Assembly: GCA_021397845.1 (NCBI GenBank)
Contig: CM038039.1
Span: 178,162,526 to 178,226,525 of the forward strand
Source: Areca catechu
Taxonomy: Eukaryota; Streptophyta; Magnoliopsida; Arecales; Arecaceae
Reading direction: 5' to 3'
Length of the DNA stretch: 64,000 nt
A program made the translations under genes and the position numbers. This document shows positions 36,937 to 47,604 of this stretch, in pieces (within the stretch, counting starts at the first letter, position 1; every line of letters starts with the position of its first letter). Under the pieces are notes generated by a model. The model did no database searches and had not been told where the DNA came from. It worked only from the letters and a program-made list of their open reading frames with translations.

Positions 36937-39108
36937 TGAAGGAAATTTTTTTTTTTTTTTTGTGTGCCTACACTAAGCAGAGGATAGGAACAGGTAGATG
37001 TTATAAAATAATTTCAATTAATCGTGGAAAAACCTGTCCCAAAACCAGGATCAAAAATTATATTTGCATAGAGAATATAAAGATGAATGGCATATATTTT
37101 TTTCATAATTTTTGGACATGTATAAATGCAAATAAAAATTAAATTAAACTTATTCCAGGCTGGAATAAGGGAGGAATAGGGTGGAATAGCTATGAAGAAC
37201 AGGGTGGAATAGCTATTCCTGCTATTCCACCCTTCTTCAACCTCGGTCCAGAGATTGCTTACCGTGGAGCAAGGTTCAGACGCCGACTGCGGCGCGCACA
37301 GGTCTCCAAACCCCGAGCTCCTAGGTCCACTGGAATCCTTGCTTGACCGGCTACAAGGTGATGAAATCAGATCTCCAGGTCTCCAGCGTTTTCCACTTCG
37401 AATCGGGGCTCCAAAAGTCATCCATGGCCACGGTTGCAGCAGGGGGATTTGAAGATCAAACTTTGATTACCTTGCACTGGAGCGATGACCTGTTCCCAGG
37501 ATCTCAGGGGAAATCCCTCTAGAGGGGATACACGCCGTGGGAACTTCTGATCGGAGCTCCGGCATCGCTAGCCTCCGGATCCCAAGGTTTCACGGATTTT
37601 GGAAAGATGGAGGAAGCTGTCAAAAAACCCACCGAAAGAGAGCAAGAAGGGGGTATAAAAATTATCTCTGGATGCCAACCGAAGGGGAGAGCAAGGGTCT
37701 TCAGTTTGGTGCGAAGGGGTGGTGGGATTTAATCGGAATAAATCAAAACAGTAGACGCCCTGTTTCGGTTTCAGAAACTCAAACGTCTCAGGCGAGAAGA
37801 CGACGGTTCAAAAGGTGAACCGGAAAATGACCAAAAAGCCCTTCGGTCCAAGGGCAAAGCAGGGTCTATTTGGTTCAGGCCAAAACCCAGTCAAACGAAG
37901 TCCAAATCGAACGAAACTGGACTCAAAACGAAGCTAAGAACGAACGCTAACTTTCTACAGTCCAACCTCACTGATTTGAGTTGAAATCGATTTGCAACCG
38001 ACTAAAACAAAAATCAATTGGACTTAGAAACATTCATCAAACCATTTGATGAACATGGGTTCAATCCTAGTCAGCCAAGAACATATTCCTGGTCGATCCA
38101 GAGAAGACCTGATCAACCCAAGACCGGGTCAATCAGAAGAAAACTCAACCAAAAACCGTGACAAAACACCGAAACGATTCCCAATCGAATCGGTTCCTGA
38201 TCAGATAGAAATCATCTGTGGCGTGTGACCTCATAGGTTCGAACCTAAACGGTAGTACTGGAACAATTCCAGTACCAGCACAAGATACCACCTAGCAATG
38301 GGTTTCGGCGTCCGGATAGGTCGAAGATGCGAGAGCAATCCATCGAACCTCTGGCATATGGTTACCGCATAATTCATCCCTTTGACCTCCAATGCTCAGG
38401 ATGACCTAGGGTTGAACTGCCAACCCCAGCTATGTCAATCCACTACGGGTCTCAATCTCGCATGTCCAGTGACTCTTCACTGGGACCACCCCGGTCGAGG
38501 ATTTGCTAAATTGAGACACTACGAGACATTCAATCCAAATCATTTGGACAGGTCAATTCCATCTTGGTCCACTACTGCTCCACAAGTACTTGCCTGTACC
38601 CAGAAACCTTTCATCACCGGATTAAAAATCCGGGTAGTCCGGCACCAAAGCACAGGAAGTTGCTTGCAAGCTACCATAGTGACCTCAGGTCAGAGGGACA
38701 CTTATGCCCATATCCATTCGCGAGCGATCCTTAGGCAGATAAGGTGCTACGCGGAGTCACGTCTAATGAGATATCAAATATCCCACTTGCAGATCACATC
38801 AGTGTCACCACACTCCTTTGGTCAAGAGGACAACCAAACAATGCGAACTACAATAGCCTATGCTTGATATGTTGCTATCCAGGTACAACATATCATTTGG
38901 CTGAGAACCCTGTTTAAGGACCACTCGATATATCCTCTCTATATCGATGTAATAGTAGTCCTAAGGATATCATCACTAAAGAATTCATTATAGGAAGATG
39001 TAAAGTGATGAGAAGCCAGAATAACTTTTATTCATTATAAAAATTACATAACAATTAGCTCAACCATCTACAACCTAGATGATTGGCTTTGGGATACAAT
39101 TCCCAACA
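36937..39108 (-). repeat. C: 5' LTR
   Basis: 2172 bp, the partner of 29341-31512. The stem-loop is at 38926-38946. It ends CCCAACA at 39108. Confidence 0.96.
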
Positions 39109-39113
39109 CCCAG

Positions 39114-39538
39114 TCTAACCCGTTCATTGTGCAGGATCTTTCTACGATTCGGAGTTCAAGAAAGGATTCACTTGCCAAAGATCAATGTTGAATGAAACTA
39201 GTTTCTTTGGAATGCCAATCTTCCACTTCAGGGCTAGTTCGTCTAAGTGCTTCAATGGATCTACCAAGGAGTGATCATCTTGGGTAAAAAACACCTCCTA
39301 ATCTCTTAAGTCTGAGTTATTGAAGATCGTTGCTAAGGTTTAAATTCAATATTCATTAGCCCTAATCTTTTCTAGGATTTAAATAACTACATCGAGGCAT
39401 AAGTTCCAAATTTCAGTGCTCCTTCCATAGCTTTACCTTAGTACTTTTGATCTAAAATTTAGTACCTATTAATAGGCTTCATTGCTCTCATTTCTCAATC
39501 CATCATTTAGATTGCATTCTCATCATCGTGCCGCGTCA
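39114..39538 (+). repeat. H: 5' LTR, second part
   Basis: It continues the H LTR after C. To 39277 it matches 43014-43181 closely. From 39278 to the end (GCGTCA, 39538) it differs from the 3' LTR except for a short block near the end (TTCATTGCTCT). Confidence 0.85.
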
Positions 39539-39541
39539 AAT

Positions 39542-39553
39542 TGGTATCAGAGC
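39542..39553 (+). other. H: primer-binding site
   Basis: TGGTATCAGAGC lies three bases after the LTR end. Confidence 0.92.
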
Positions 39554-40571
39554 ATGGTTGCATTAGGATAGAATAGTTTTCTTTAAATCCAAGCAAGATC
39601 TAAAATTCATGCCTCCTGAGCGGGTGTACTCTAGTACACTGTCACGACCCATGGGAATAATGAGCCCCTAGCCGGACTTGAACTTTTTAGATTGAAGTTT
39701 GGGTAAGCCATTGCACTTGTTTGATTAGGTTCTGTTTTTCTAAAAATTTGTATCTGTTTACTGTAATCCATCTGCAGCTCCAAAGGCAAGTCACTAATTT
39801 TTTGTTGAAATATTTTTTTTCTTGTTCCTTTTTAAGTCAGTTATCACCATATTAAATTTCATCATCAGAAAAAAATTATAAAAAAAATGAAAATTACTGC
39901 AGTTCAACATTATCATTAGGGTTCTGTTCTATCCTTTTATTTATCTTCATTTGTAGGATCTGCTTAGAGTAGTACAGATTTTAGTTTTAAAATTCATTTC
40001 ATTTGCATTGAAACATATAATTTAGAAATCCTCTGTGAGTTTTTCAGAGTTTTTGGACATTTTTTTCATCATATTTTCCATAACACTTTCAAACTGCAAC
40101 ACACTTCTGCAGCACCTTTGCATTTCATTCATCTCATGAGAAATCAAATTAAGGGCATCAATTTGACATAGGGTTTAGGGTTTTGATCACCTGTCCCTAG
40201 CCCAAAAATCACCAACCAGCATATCGATCCCAGCCCGTTAATTAAAATTGAGTAGAACGTTAATTGCCCTAGTGGGTTAGGGACACCAACAAGTTGGGTT
40301 CAGGTTAGGGTCAAGTTAACTGTGTCAGCTAATTGGTGTGTGCTTACTGGCTTGGTGTCTAGGATTGGTGCATCAGGGCTTGTGATTTGGTCCGCCTACC
40401 TGGCCAATCTCAGATTGGTGTCTAAGGTTGGCAATCAGGGACCTTCACTCCCCACCACCTACCTGGCTAAGTCCCATAAGTACTACTAGCTAGTTGGTTT
40501 ACTTAATTAGACCTCTAATTTGTGCTATAGGTCTAGGAAACCTTAGCTCGAGCTTGAGTCTACTTGCATGC
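39554..40571 (+). other. H: untranslated leader with structured module
   Basis: Non-coding. The hairpin-like block lies at 40395-40431 (CCTACC, TGGCCAATC, GATTGGTGTCTA, GGTTGG), and CACCTACCTGGC follows at 40456-40467. E and D have close counterparts. Confidence 0.7.
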
Positions 40572-41459
40572 ATGAAAACTAGATCAGGAGCCTCATATTC
40601 ACCAGTCCAGACCCAGTCCAGTGTAGCCATGGGCCCAAATCTTGAAACCATGCTGAAAGGCCTAAATGATCTAATGGCCCAATTGAACCAAATGCTGGCT
40701 AAACAATTTTTCTTAGACCAACCAACTCCTACTATCCCATTAGCTCATATGAATGAAAGGAGTAAGAACCCTGAAGTACAAGTTGAGTTCATGAATACTC
40801 AAGACTTAGGATATCCTCAAACAAAAGGGCTAGGGAAGGAAGAAGGCAAGTTTGAACCTAGTAAATATGTGTATGAGACTGACATAAGTTTAATAGATGA
40901 ATATAAAGGGGAAGAATGTGAAGAGAACAACTTTAGTACATTACCTGAGGAAACCTTTGGTAAATAAAAGATTATTGAGCCTAGTCCTGAAACATCAGAA
41001 CAACCAAAATTTTGTGAGGACTTGGTTCCCGTAAGACAATGCCCTCAGGAATAACCCAATACTTTAGCTTCGACAAAAGAACTCCATCAGTTACCTGAGA
41101 AGAACCCAATCATTATTTTAGAAGACTTTCCTAATGACCTTCAACTACCTAGAAGCATCCCACCTGTAGATCAAAATTCTAATCTTAAGGTCATCATGAG
41201 TAACCAAGGTCTGTTTCAAGATTCCCATAAATTATCCCAAGTCTCGGATTCCTATTTCCTGCCTTTCCCTGAGTCTTATCATAATTTTAGAGCCATTAAG
41301 TTTCATTTTGATGAGATTACTAGGTTGCATGAGCCATTAAAGCCTATTCCTTTTGCTACCTACTTTTGGAAAACCTTATGGCATTTGCTAGGAACCCATG
41401 GTAAATTCTCATGTGCATACAAGACCAGGGTCAAACCTAGAGAGTCATTAATCTATTAG
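40572..41459 (+). pseudogene. H: ORF1, Gag-like start, acidic linker, unknown region, integrase scrap
   Basis: The ATG at 40572 begins MKTRSGASYSP, as in D (MSTRNG) and E (MPTRAG). After a short Gag N-terminus ending MLAKQF the capsid and zinc knuckle are absent. The text goes on with the block also seen in E (DLGYPQ, TDISLIDEYKGEE), then the family-specific region with NSNLKV, then FATYFWKTLWHLLGTHGKFS, a piece of gypsy integrase core. All of it is one frame, with in-frame stops near 40965 and 41052. No protease or RT lies between. Role unknown; it resembles a Gag-derived protein of a non-autonomous element. Confidence 0.75.
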
Positions 41460-41559
41460 GTTTAGGTCCTAGAGAGTCCAATAAAATTCCTCTCAATAAG
41501 GATGCCTAGTTCAGTCTGCATTTCGTAAGTGCTTGTGTAAGTTTCTGAGTCTGCTGAGT
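41460..41559 (+). other. H: conserved spacer between ORF1 and ORF2
   Basis: It holds GGTTTAGGTCCTAGAGAGTC, then CCAATAAA and GGATGCCTAGTTCAGTCTGC. Related text lies at the same place in E (56895-56965), J and D. Confidence 0.6.
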
Positions 41560-42141
41560 CCTATGCATAGCATGTTGAGGATTTGCGTCATGAAATAAAT
41601 TTGAGCAACGAATCCTATAAACATAGGACTAATTCAAGAAAGAAAGTCATGGAATTCTATGAGAGGGATCATGTTCCCATCCGAGACTTTCAAGAAACTA
41701 CATACCCGTGGTGCAGGCCCCTTTAAAGTCCTAAAGAAGATTAGATCTAATGCTGACATATTGGAATTACCTTCAGACCTAGGTATCAACCCGATCTTCA
41801 ATGTCTCAGACTTGATAGAATATAAGGAACCGATGATGATACCTAGTGAGCCTTTTAGGCCTGACCATATTTTTGAGAGTGAACCATTACCCGAGTATCC
41901 ACAAATAACCATTCCTTAAAAAATGAGAGAAAACTGAACAAATCCTGGATAATAAGATTATCACTACCAGAAACAAGGATTACTATCGATATTTGGTCCG
42001 TTGGCAAGGGAGACCAAAATCTGATGACTCCTGAATCGCTAGAGAGGACCTGTAACGACTGGACCCGAACGTATTTGAATAATATCAAAGCCAGGCTGAA
42101 CCATACTCGACAGGGTCGAGTTCCTCCCACCCGGGAAGAAT
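41560..42141 (+). pseudogene. H: ORF2, integrase C-terminus and chromodomain
   Basis: The frame 41659-41919 gives GAGPFKVLKKIRSNADILEL, PSDLGINPIFNVSDLIEYKE and the proline-rich linker. After a stop the chromodomain reads QILDNKIITT, YYRYLVRWQGRPKSDDS, a stop, IAREDL, and ends with YSTGSSSSHPGRIGG against the LTR. The upstream part (near 41545-41690) is damaged. It matches ORF2 of D, E and J. Several stops make it inactive. Confidence 0.8.
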
Positions 42142-43779
42142 TGGTGGGGGCACCAGGCTCAGAAAGAAGAAGCTTCAACTAATACCAAGTTCTTTATGGA
42201 TTGAGACTAGGAACTCAAGTCTCGTATGAGTCCTATATGTTTATTGAGTCCTGTTTTATTTTTTTTTAGGGTTTTAAAGTTCAATTAGAATTCAATCAAG
42301 AGTTCAATTAGAGTCAATTAGGCTTTGTATTGAGTCAAGTTCAAGAGCTACTTGAAATTGGGCCAGACCAGCTTTACTTGGAATGCCACATCATCATGTA
42401 CCACCAATGCTAACTCATCACCAGAGGATGTCACATCACCTTTGCCATGTCATCTCCAAGGGGCACCATGGAGAAGGATGCGCCATGCCACCATGCCACC
42501 TTGCCACACCACATCATTGCCACCTCACCTGCCACGTGGCATCATTCAAATTTTAAATTACATGAAAGCTACAAGTGGTCGACCAAGGAGTGTTTTCAAA
42601 TTCAAAGGAGGTCGGCCAACTCCATCCACAAATCATGCAACCAGCTCCACCAAATCCTCCATATTCCATGTAACCCTCCACCAAATCCTCCACCAAATCC
42701 TCCACATTTCATGTAACCCCCCCTAATATTTCTCCATGATATGGGGAATTTCAAATTGATTGAAAGGCTATTAAAAGCCTCTTGTACGCCCATGGTAAAA
42801 GGAAGCTTTTTGGATGAAATGAAATTTAAGTGAAGTAGTAGTTGAAGAAGGTATTTTTTTGGTAGTATCCTCTTATTTTCTTTGGGTGTGTTTGATTTTC
42901 TCTTCTCAAGCTTTCAAGTGTCCAATGCCAACATCCACCTCTAGGGATCCATGCCTCCATCGAAGTTCCCTTGCCTGTTTGGTTTCTCTATTTTGATATC
43001 TTTCAAATTGGTCCCAGTCTAACCCGTTCATTGTGCAAGATCCTTCTACGATTCGGAGTTCAAGAAAGGGTTCTCTTGCCAAAGATCAATGTTGAATGAA
43101 ACTAGTTTCTTTGGAATGTCAATCTTCCACTTCAGGGCTAGTTCGTCTAAGAGCTTCAATGGATCTACCATGGAGTGATCAAAGGAGATGAATGAAAAAT
43201 GAAGTTGAAGTTGAAGTTGTAGTCTTATGTTATTTCTTCGAGTGATTGTTCCTAAGCCCCCCCCCCCCCCCCCCACTCGAATCTACTTTCTTCTCCAAGC
43301 CATCCAATGCCAAGTTCAAGAAGGAGACATTGGAGCCGGCCAAACCATCTCAGACTTCCTTCCTTGCTCATAAATTATTCCATCCCTTCCATATGCTTGC
43401 TTTCTTCTTCCTTAATTTTGATCTTCATTACAGGGTCCTTCGAAGTCTTTGAGTTGTGAACAGGGTTCCCCTTGACAATGAACCAACAAGCTGAAGCCCA
43501 AGCCCAGCATTCTGATCTCTGTTATCCAAGTTCTCCAGTCCAGAGCATTGATAGTTTCAAGGTTTGAAATAATTAGAAGGTTGGAAATCAAGTCCTCAAT
43601 CATTAGCCCCTATTGTCTAGATCTTCTTCCTTCTTAGTTTTAGGATTGTGTCTAATCATATAATAGTCCCTTTTCATGTAATCCTTAAGTCTTATTATGA
43701 TGAGTACAATGCTAGTGTAATTAGGTTTCATTGCTCTACAAACCATAATCTAAATATTAATCATATGCTTGCAGCATCA
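42142..43779 (+). repeat. H: 3' LTR
   Basis: It starts TGGTGGGGGCACC and ends GCAGCATCA (1638 bp). The first kilobase matches the 5' LTR closely; after 43181 it carries different text, including a GAAGTT triplet run and an 18-C run. It is 337 bp longer than the 5' LTR. ATAAA follows. Confidence 0.8.
43257..43274. repeat. Run of 18 C
   Basis: A homopolymer inside the H 3' LTR, preceded nearby (43190-43220) by GAAGTT repeats. Its length may be unreliable in assembly. Confidence 0.9.
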
Positions 43780-43784
43780 ATAAA

Positions 43785-43978
43785 ATTCTTTATCTTTTCT
43801 TTGGGAATTAGCCAAGTTGTTATTTAGTCCATTACTTAGGTTCAGCTTTTGACTAATGTCTATATGCATATGCCATGCAAAAGTAAGTGTAGGTGCAGAC
43901 ATGTAAGTTAGGCTGTGAATTTATTTGATTCAACTAATACCTAATAGACTCGACTAGACATCCCTGTTAAAGGAAATT
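43785..43978 (-). other. J: spacer between ORF1 and ORF2
   Basis: On the minus strand: AGTCCAATAAAATTTCC, then text with GAGTCTATTAGG, up to the start of the integrase tail. It is related to the spacers of E and H. Confidence 0.55.
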
Positions 43979-45213
43979 TTATTGGACTTTACGGGACAAA
44001 ACCAAATAGACTATAAACTCTTTAGGTTTGATCCTATCATGGCATGCACATGAGAATTTAATATGTATACTTACTAAATGCCAGAGGGTATGCAAGAAGT
44101 AAGATGCAAACATGACATGAATAATGAACAAATGCAACCTACAAACTCCTATAAAATGCAACCTAATACTAAAAAAAATAGAAGAAGTTTTAGGAAAGGG
44201 TAGAAAATATGAGGTGGGTTCAGGATTAGTCTAGCAGGAAAAGGGTTCGGGATTGATTGGATAGAATAGAATGTACGAAGGGGTGTAAGGGATTAGTCCT
44301 AGACTAATTAGGTTGACCTTGAGGGTTTGATGTCTATTTACAAGGTCTGCCTTATGGAAGAATGGGTCACTAATTTTGGGGAAGAGATCTTCAATTGGAA
44401 TTAAAAGAGTGACTTCATGCAGAGGGCATTGGTCTAAAGAGATCAAGTCCTTAATGTTCTTCTGCTCATGAAATTTAGCACTAGGCTCTACAATTGGGTC
44501 CTCTTTAAAAGTCTCCTCTAACTATTCTTCCATTGCAGCTTGGGTGTGATCTGGGTCATTTAACTCTGGGTTAGCTACTAACTGGTTATGGTCAGGGTCA
44601 ACTGATTCTAGGATGGCTTCTACCTGGGTATCTATTGATTCAACTAACTCTAAGTCTTCTATGGGGAATTCCTCTTCTTCCTCCTCATACTCGTCCACTA
44701 AGCTTGGGTCATCCTTATATATCTCTTCTTCAAGGTCATTTGGGTGAACCAATGAGGTGGTAAGAGAAAGTAGACTAAGGAAAAACTGACTAATGATTGG
44801 GGTGACAAGGGTGGGTTGGCTAAGGTGTTCCTGCCTAACACTGGGTTCATATCTAAGGGTACTAATCCTATTGGGCTCAGGCTGACTAAGGGTTATGGGT
44901 TCATAGGTTATGGGTTCAGTCCTATGGGTCTTGTCTAGGGTTCCTATTTGGTCATCTAATGGATCAATCCTATGGATCGTTTGGTTATTGGATTGGGTTA
45001 TCTAGTTAATCTGAGTGGTCAACTGGGCAAGCTAGGTTAGGGTTTGGTTCATCTGCGTATCAGATTGGTCAAACCTAGTGTCTATCCAGGCTAACTGATT
45101 TTGGGTTTGATCATGTTTGAGGTCCCTCTGGGTATCAGATTGGTCAAACATGTGGTTCATTTGGGCAAACTATCAGTCATGGCTTTTATGAAGACCTCAA
45201 AATTGGAATCCAT
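43979..45213 (-). pseudogene. J: ORF1, Gag-like start, acidic linker, unknown region, integrase scrap
   Basis: I place the start at ATG 45213 (MDSNFEVFIKAM). The N-terminus has a repeated FDQSDTQ pattern that suggests a coiled coil, after a one-base shift near 45175. Then come KDDPSLVDEYEEEEEEFP (the acidic linker of this family), LHEVTLLIPIEDLFPKI of the unknown region, and FASYFLHTLWHLVSIHIKFS, the integrase-core scrap. From 44752 to 43979 it is one frame with two in-frame stops (near 44522 and 44231). No capsid and no zinc knuckle is visible. Confidence 0.7.
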
Positions 45214-45475
45214 GGCCGAGTCTGTTTGGGGTTTAGACTTCTGATATTTGGTTCCTAATCTAGTGGTTATACAATCAAACAATCAGTTAGAATGAGATGG
45301 TACAGCCAAGCATGCAAAATGGGTTAGCTTAATCTATGGTTTCCTAGACCAAGAGCCAAAATTGAATCGGTCAACTCAACTTACACTTAACCTAGCAGCT
45401 AATCCTTCCTCTAGCTAGGTAGAGGGTGGGAGTGTGGGTGGCCCTCCCTGCTTTCACAGGGATCCAATTAAAAAT
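45214..45475 (-). other. J: remains of leader
   Basis: Non-coding text upstream of ORF1. There is no primer-binding site and no 5' LTR; the sequence changes to LTR F at about 45475-45495. Confidence 0.5.
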
Positions 45476-46601
45476 TACAACACCACTTAGGTCGTTTTCT
45501 TGAAGAGCAAGACTAGGAGGCGCGCAAATACTTCCAAATAAAATCAAGCATGGAAGGAAAAATTTTTTTCTTGAAGAGCAAGGCTAGGAGGCGCCACCTT
45601 CTTGCCATTTGGAGCCACCAATCAACACTTAAGGAAGCTCTTGGCCAGCCATATGAGGAGGATTTGATTCTACAAGCCTAATTTGAGGATCCATCCTATT
45701 AGTCCCACATGGGAAGATGTAAAACCCTGATTTCTTGTAAAGACCTATAAAATAAACCCCTCTTGTAAGTTTTTGAGACACTGATGAATGAATTCAATTT
45801 CTGTGTTTCTCTCTTCCGCAATTGTATTCAGGTGTTGAGCTCCGTGAGCGAGTAAATCCGGGTTCCCTAGGAACCTTGAGGATGTGTGAGATCTCCAACC
45901 CCAAAATCCTAGGTTAGCCACTTAAGTTCCAAACCCTAGCCGCCATCATCTTCTTCATTCCACCAATCATCCAAACCATAATCTATCTCATCATCTCACA
46001 GCCCCTCTCTTCCAAGTAGAGGCCGACCACCAGCATCTAGGTCCAGATCGGCTACTTTGAATACATAGCAAACCCCAGAGGAAGTCAGATCAGCATCCAG
46101 GAGAATCAGGATTTCAGCAACATCAATTTTCAAGTTCTTCTTATCTCGTAAATCCTTTGTTTGGTTCCTTAACTTGTTCTTCTTCTTTCCCAGATCCTGA
46201 GTTCAGGAGAAGCCAACTCTGCAAAAGGACAAGTATTGGAGGATCCATTGCGAAGATATCCAAATCCGAGGATCCAACAATCTGCTCAAGAGTGTCCTTC
46301 CACTAAACTCTGTGAAGATCACTGTCTGGTCCATAACCCTTCTCTTCTCTTTACTTCTGTCCTGTTGAAAGTTCAGAGCGAAACCCTAGGTCTGGGAGTT
46401 TCTCAACTCCCAGCGATCCTTTACTTTTAACCTACTCTGATAATCTAGTTTCTTTGAATTGTGCTTGCAATTATTATATAGTTTCTTTCAATTTAGTTTA
46501 ACTTTCCTTTGAGTCAAAGCCGACTTCTGAAAATATATAAAAAAAAAAAAAGAATTAGTCTTAATTTACTTCCGCATCGCATCATCTCTTTTGTTCTGCA
46601 T
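45476..46601 (+). repeat. F: 5'-truncated gypsy LTR
   Basis: It is a diverged relative of the D LTR in the opposite orientation: CTATTAGTCCCACATGG near 45698, TCTCTCTTCCGCA, GTGTGAGATCTCCAA, and the end TTTGTTCTGCATCA at 46601. The LTR start (TGGTGC...) is missing. A 26-bp block (TCTTGAAGAGCAAG...) occurs twice, at 45498 and 45569. The 64-codon frame at 46236-46430 has counterparts in both D LTRs. Confidence 0.75.
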
Positions 46602-47552
46602 CACTTTTCGGTCTTCCCGTTGCCCAAAATCTTCCTCCTCCTATCTTCCCATCGTTCAGAAGCCTCCTCCGATCTCCTATCATCCATGAACCTTCCCCGA
46701 TTCTCCATCACACAGACTCCCTCCTCCGACCTCCCATACCCGAACTCCCTCCTCTGAACTCCCATGACCGAACTCCCTCCTTCGGATCCCATCGCCAGAC
46801 TCCCTCCTGCGGTCTCTGTTGCCGGATCTCACTCCCCCCTGGAGATCGCAACGACACCAGCTCTCCACAGAAGTCTCGCCCGAATCGAGCATACCTCCCT
46901 TGTTCTCGAGCTCCTAGCTCCTCCTCCCGGTCGACTGCTCTGCTTCCATCGAAGTCCGATGTCTTCATCCACCCTCGGAGATCGCCCGGCACCGTCTTCT
47001 CTGAGCTACTACCCCATGAAGCTTCTACCTAGCTTCTAACCTCTGTCACCTGTTCCATAAAGCTTTTGGTTCTGTATATTTTTATTGGGCCATGTTTCAT
47101 TTTTGGGCCGTTTATTTTGGTTTGGGCTCTTTCATTTAATCCTTGATTAAAGCCTTGTAGGGTCCCTCTTCCGGTACCGAGCCATTGAAGAGAGCCTGAC
47201 CATCAACCAAGGCCCTGATACCTTTTGTTTGATGGCTGATCATTGATCATCCAGGCCGCATCTTCTAAGGATAAGTGAACTCATCATGCTGGAAATAGTT
47301 ATTACTATCGCAGGGTTTATTTTTTCCTTCCTTACTTTAGATCTGAAACTTTGAAATGCATGCATGTCCTTGATCAGGGCTTTCTCAATCTCTGAGTCCT
47401 GGTTCTTTCTCATTTTATTGAGCCTAGCATAAGGGAATGCATGACTTAAAATTTACCTTATTTGAATGTTCCTCTGAATCTGTGTTTATTATAAGCATCG
47501 ATATTCGTATGGGTTTTTTTTTGGTAATTTTTGTGCATGTCGCCCCCCATCA
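46602..47552 (+). repeat. E: 5' LTR, distal part
   Basis: It matches 58502-59470, including the CT-rich CTCCCTCCTCCGA blocks and the CCCCCATCA end. Confidence 0.88.
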
Positions 47553-47562
47553 CCCTTCTTTT

Positions 47563-47604
47563 TGGTATCAGAGCCAGGTTCCACATCTTTCTTGGTATCA
47601 GAGC
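47563..47604 (+). other. E: two primer-binding-site motifs in tandem
   Basis: TGGTATCAGAGC occurs at 47563-47574 and again, exactly, at 47593-47604, 30 bases apart. The first is the one at the normal distance from the LTR. Confidence 0.88.

Larger units (their letters stand above)
29341..39108 (-). mobile_element. C: full-length Ty1/copia retrotransposon, youngest insertion
   Basis: Its LTRs are equal in length (2172 bp each, 29341-31512 and 36937-39108), differ at roughly 2 percent of sites by my count, and are flanked by CCCAG. The gag-pol frame runs from 35484 to 31527 and is nearly whole, with two frameshifts and two nonsense codons. It has the same family structure as A, B and Q, but its LTR terminus TGTTGGGAATTGTATCCC lies at the right end because it points left. 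It sits in the 5' LTR of H. Confidence 0.96.
28465..43779 (+). mobile_element. H: non-autonomous gypsy derivative, split by copia C
   Basis: It has 5' LTR 28465-29340 plus 39114-39538, primer site 39542, leader, ORF1 40572-41459, ORF2 to 42141 and 3' LTR 42142-43779. It lacks protease, RT, RNase H and most of integrase. The two LTRs agree closely for the first kilobase and then differ. It is inserted in J integrase-tail coding sequence. Confidence 0.87.
17614..45475 (-). mobile_element. J: non-autonomous gypsy derivative, split by B and H
   Basis: With B and H removed, J reads on the minus strand: partial leader (about 45475-45214), ORF1 (45213 to about 43979), spacer, ORF2 (integrase tail and chromodomain, ending 28000) and a 3' LTR of about 0.7 kb (27999-27609 plus 17925-17614). 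Joining the sequence across H at its ATAAA duplication restores an unbroken KEFYVKEYVMIKK integrase-tail frame, matching KEFYVGDFVMIR in E. The 5' LTR is missing; the leader ends against F. There is no protease, RT or RNase H. Confidence 0.8.

Noticed and set aside
46601..47039. Open frames on both strands of 46509-47039 and 58288-58847
   Set aside because: They lie in the CT-rich part of the E LTRs and on both strands at once, which points to composition, not coding.
47563..47604. TGGTATCAGAGC motifs as tRNA genes
   Set aside because: They are primer-binding sites next to LTR ends; no cloverleaf surrounds any of them.
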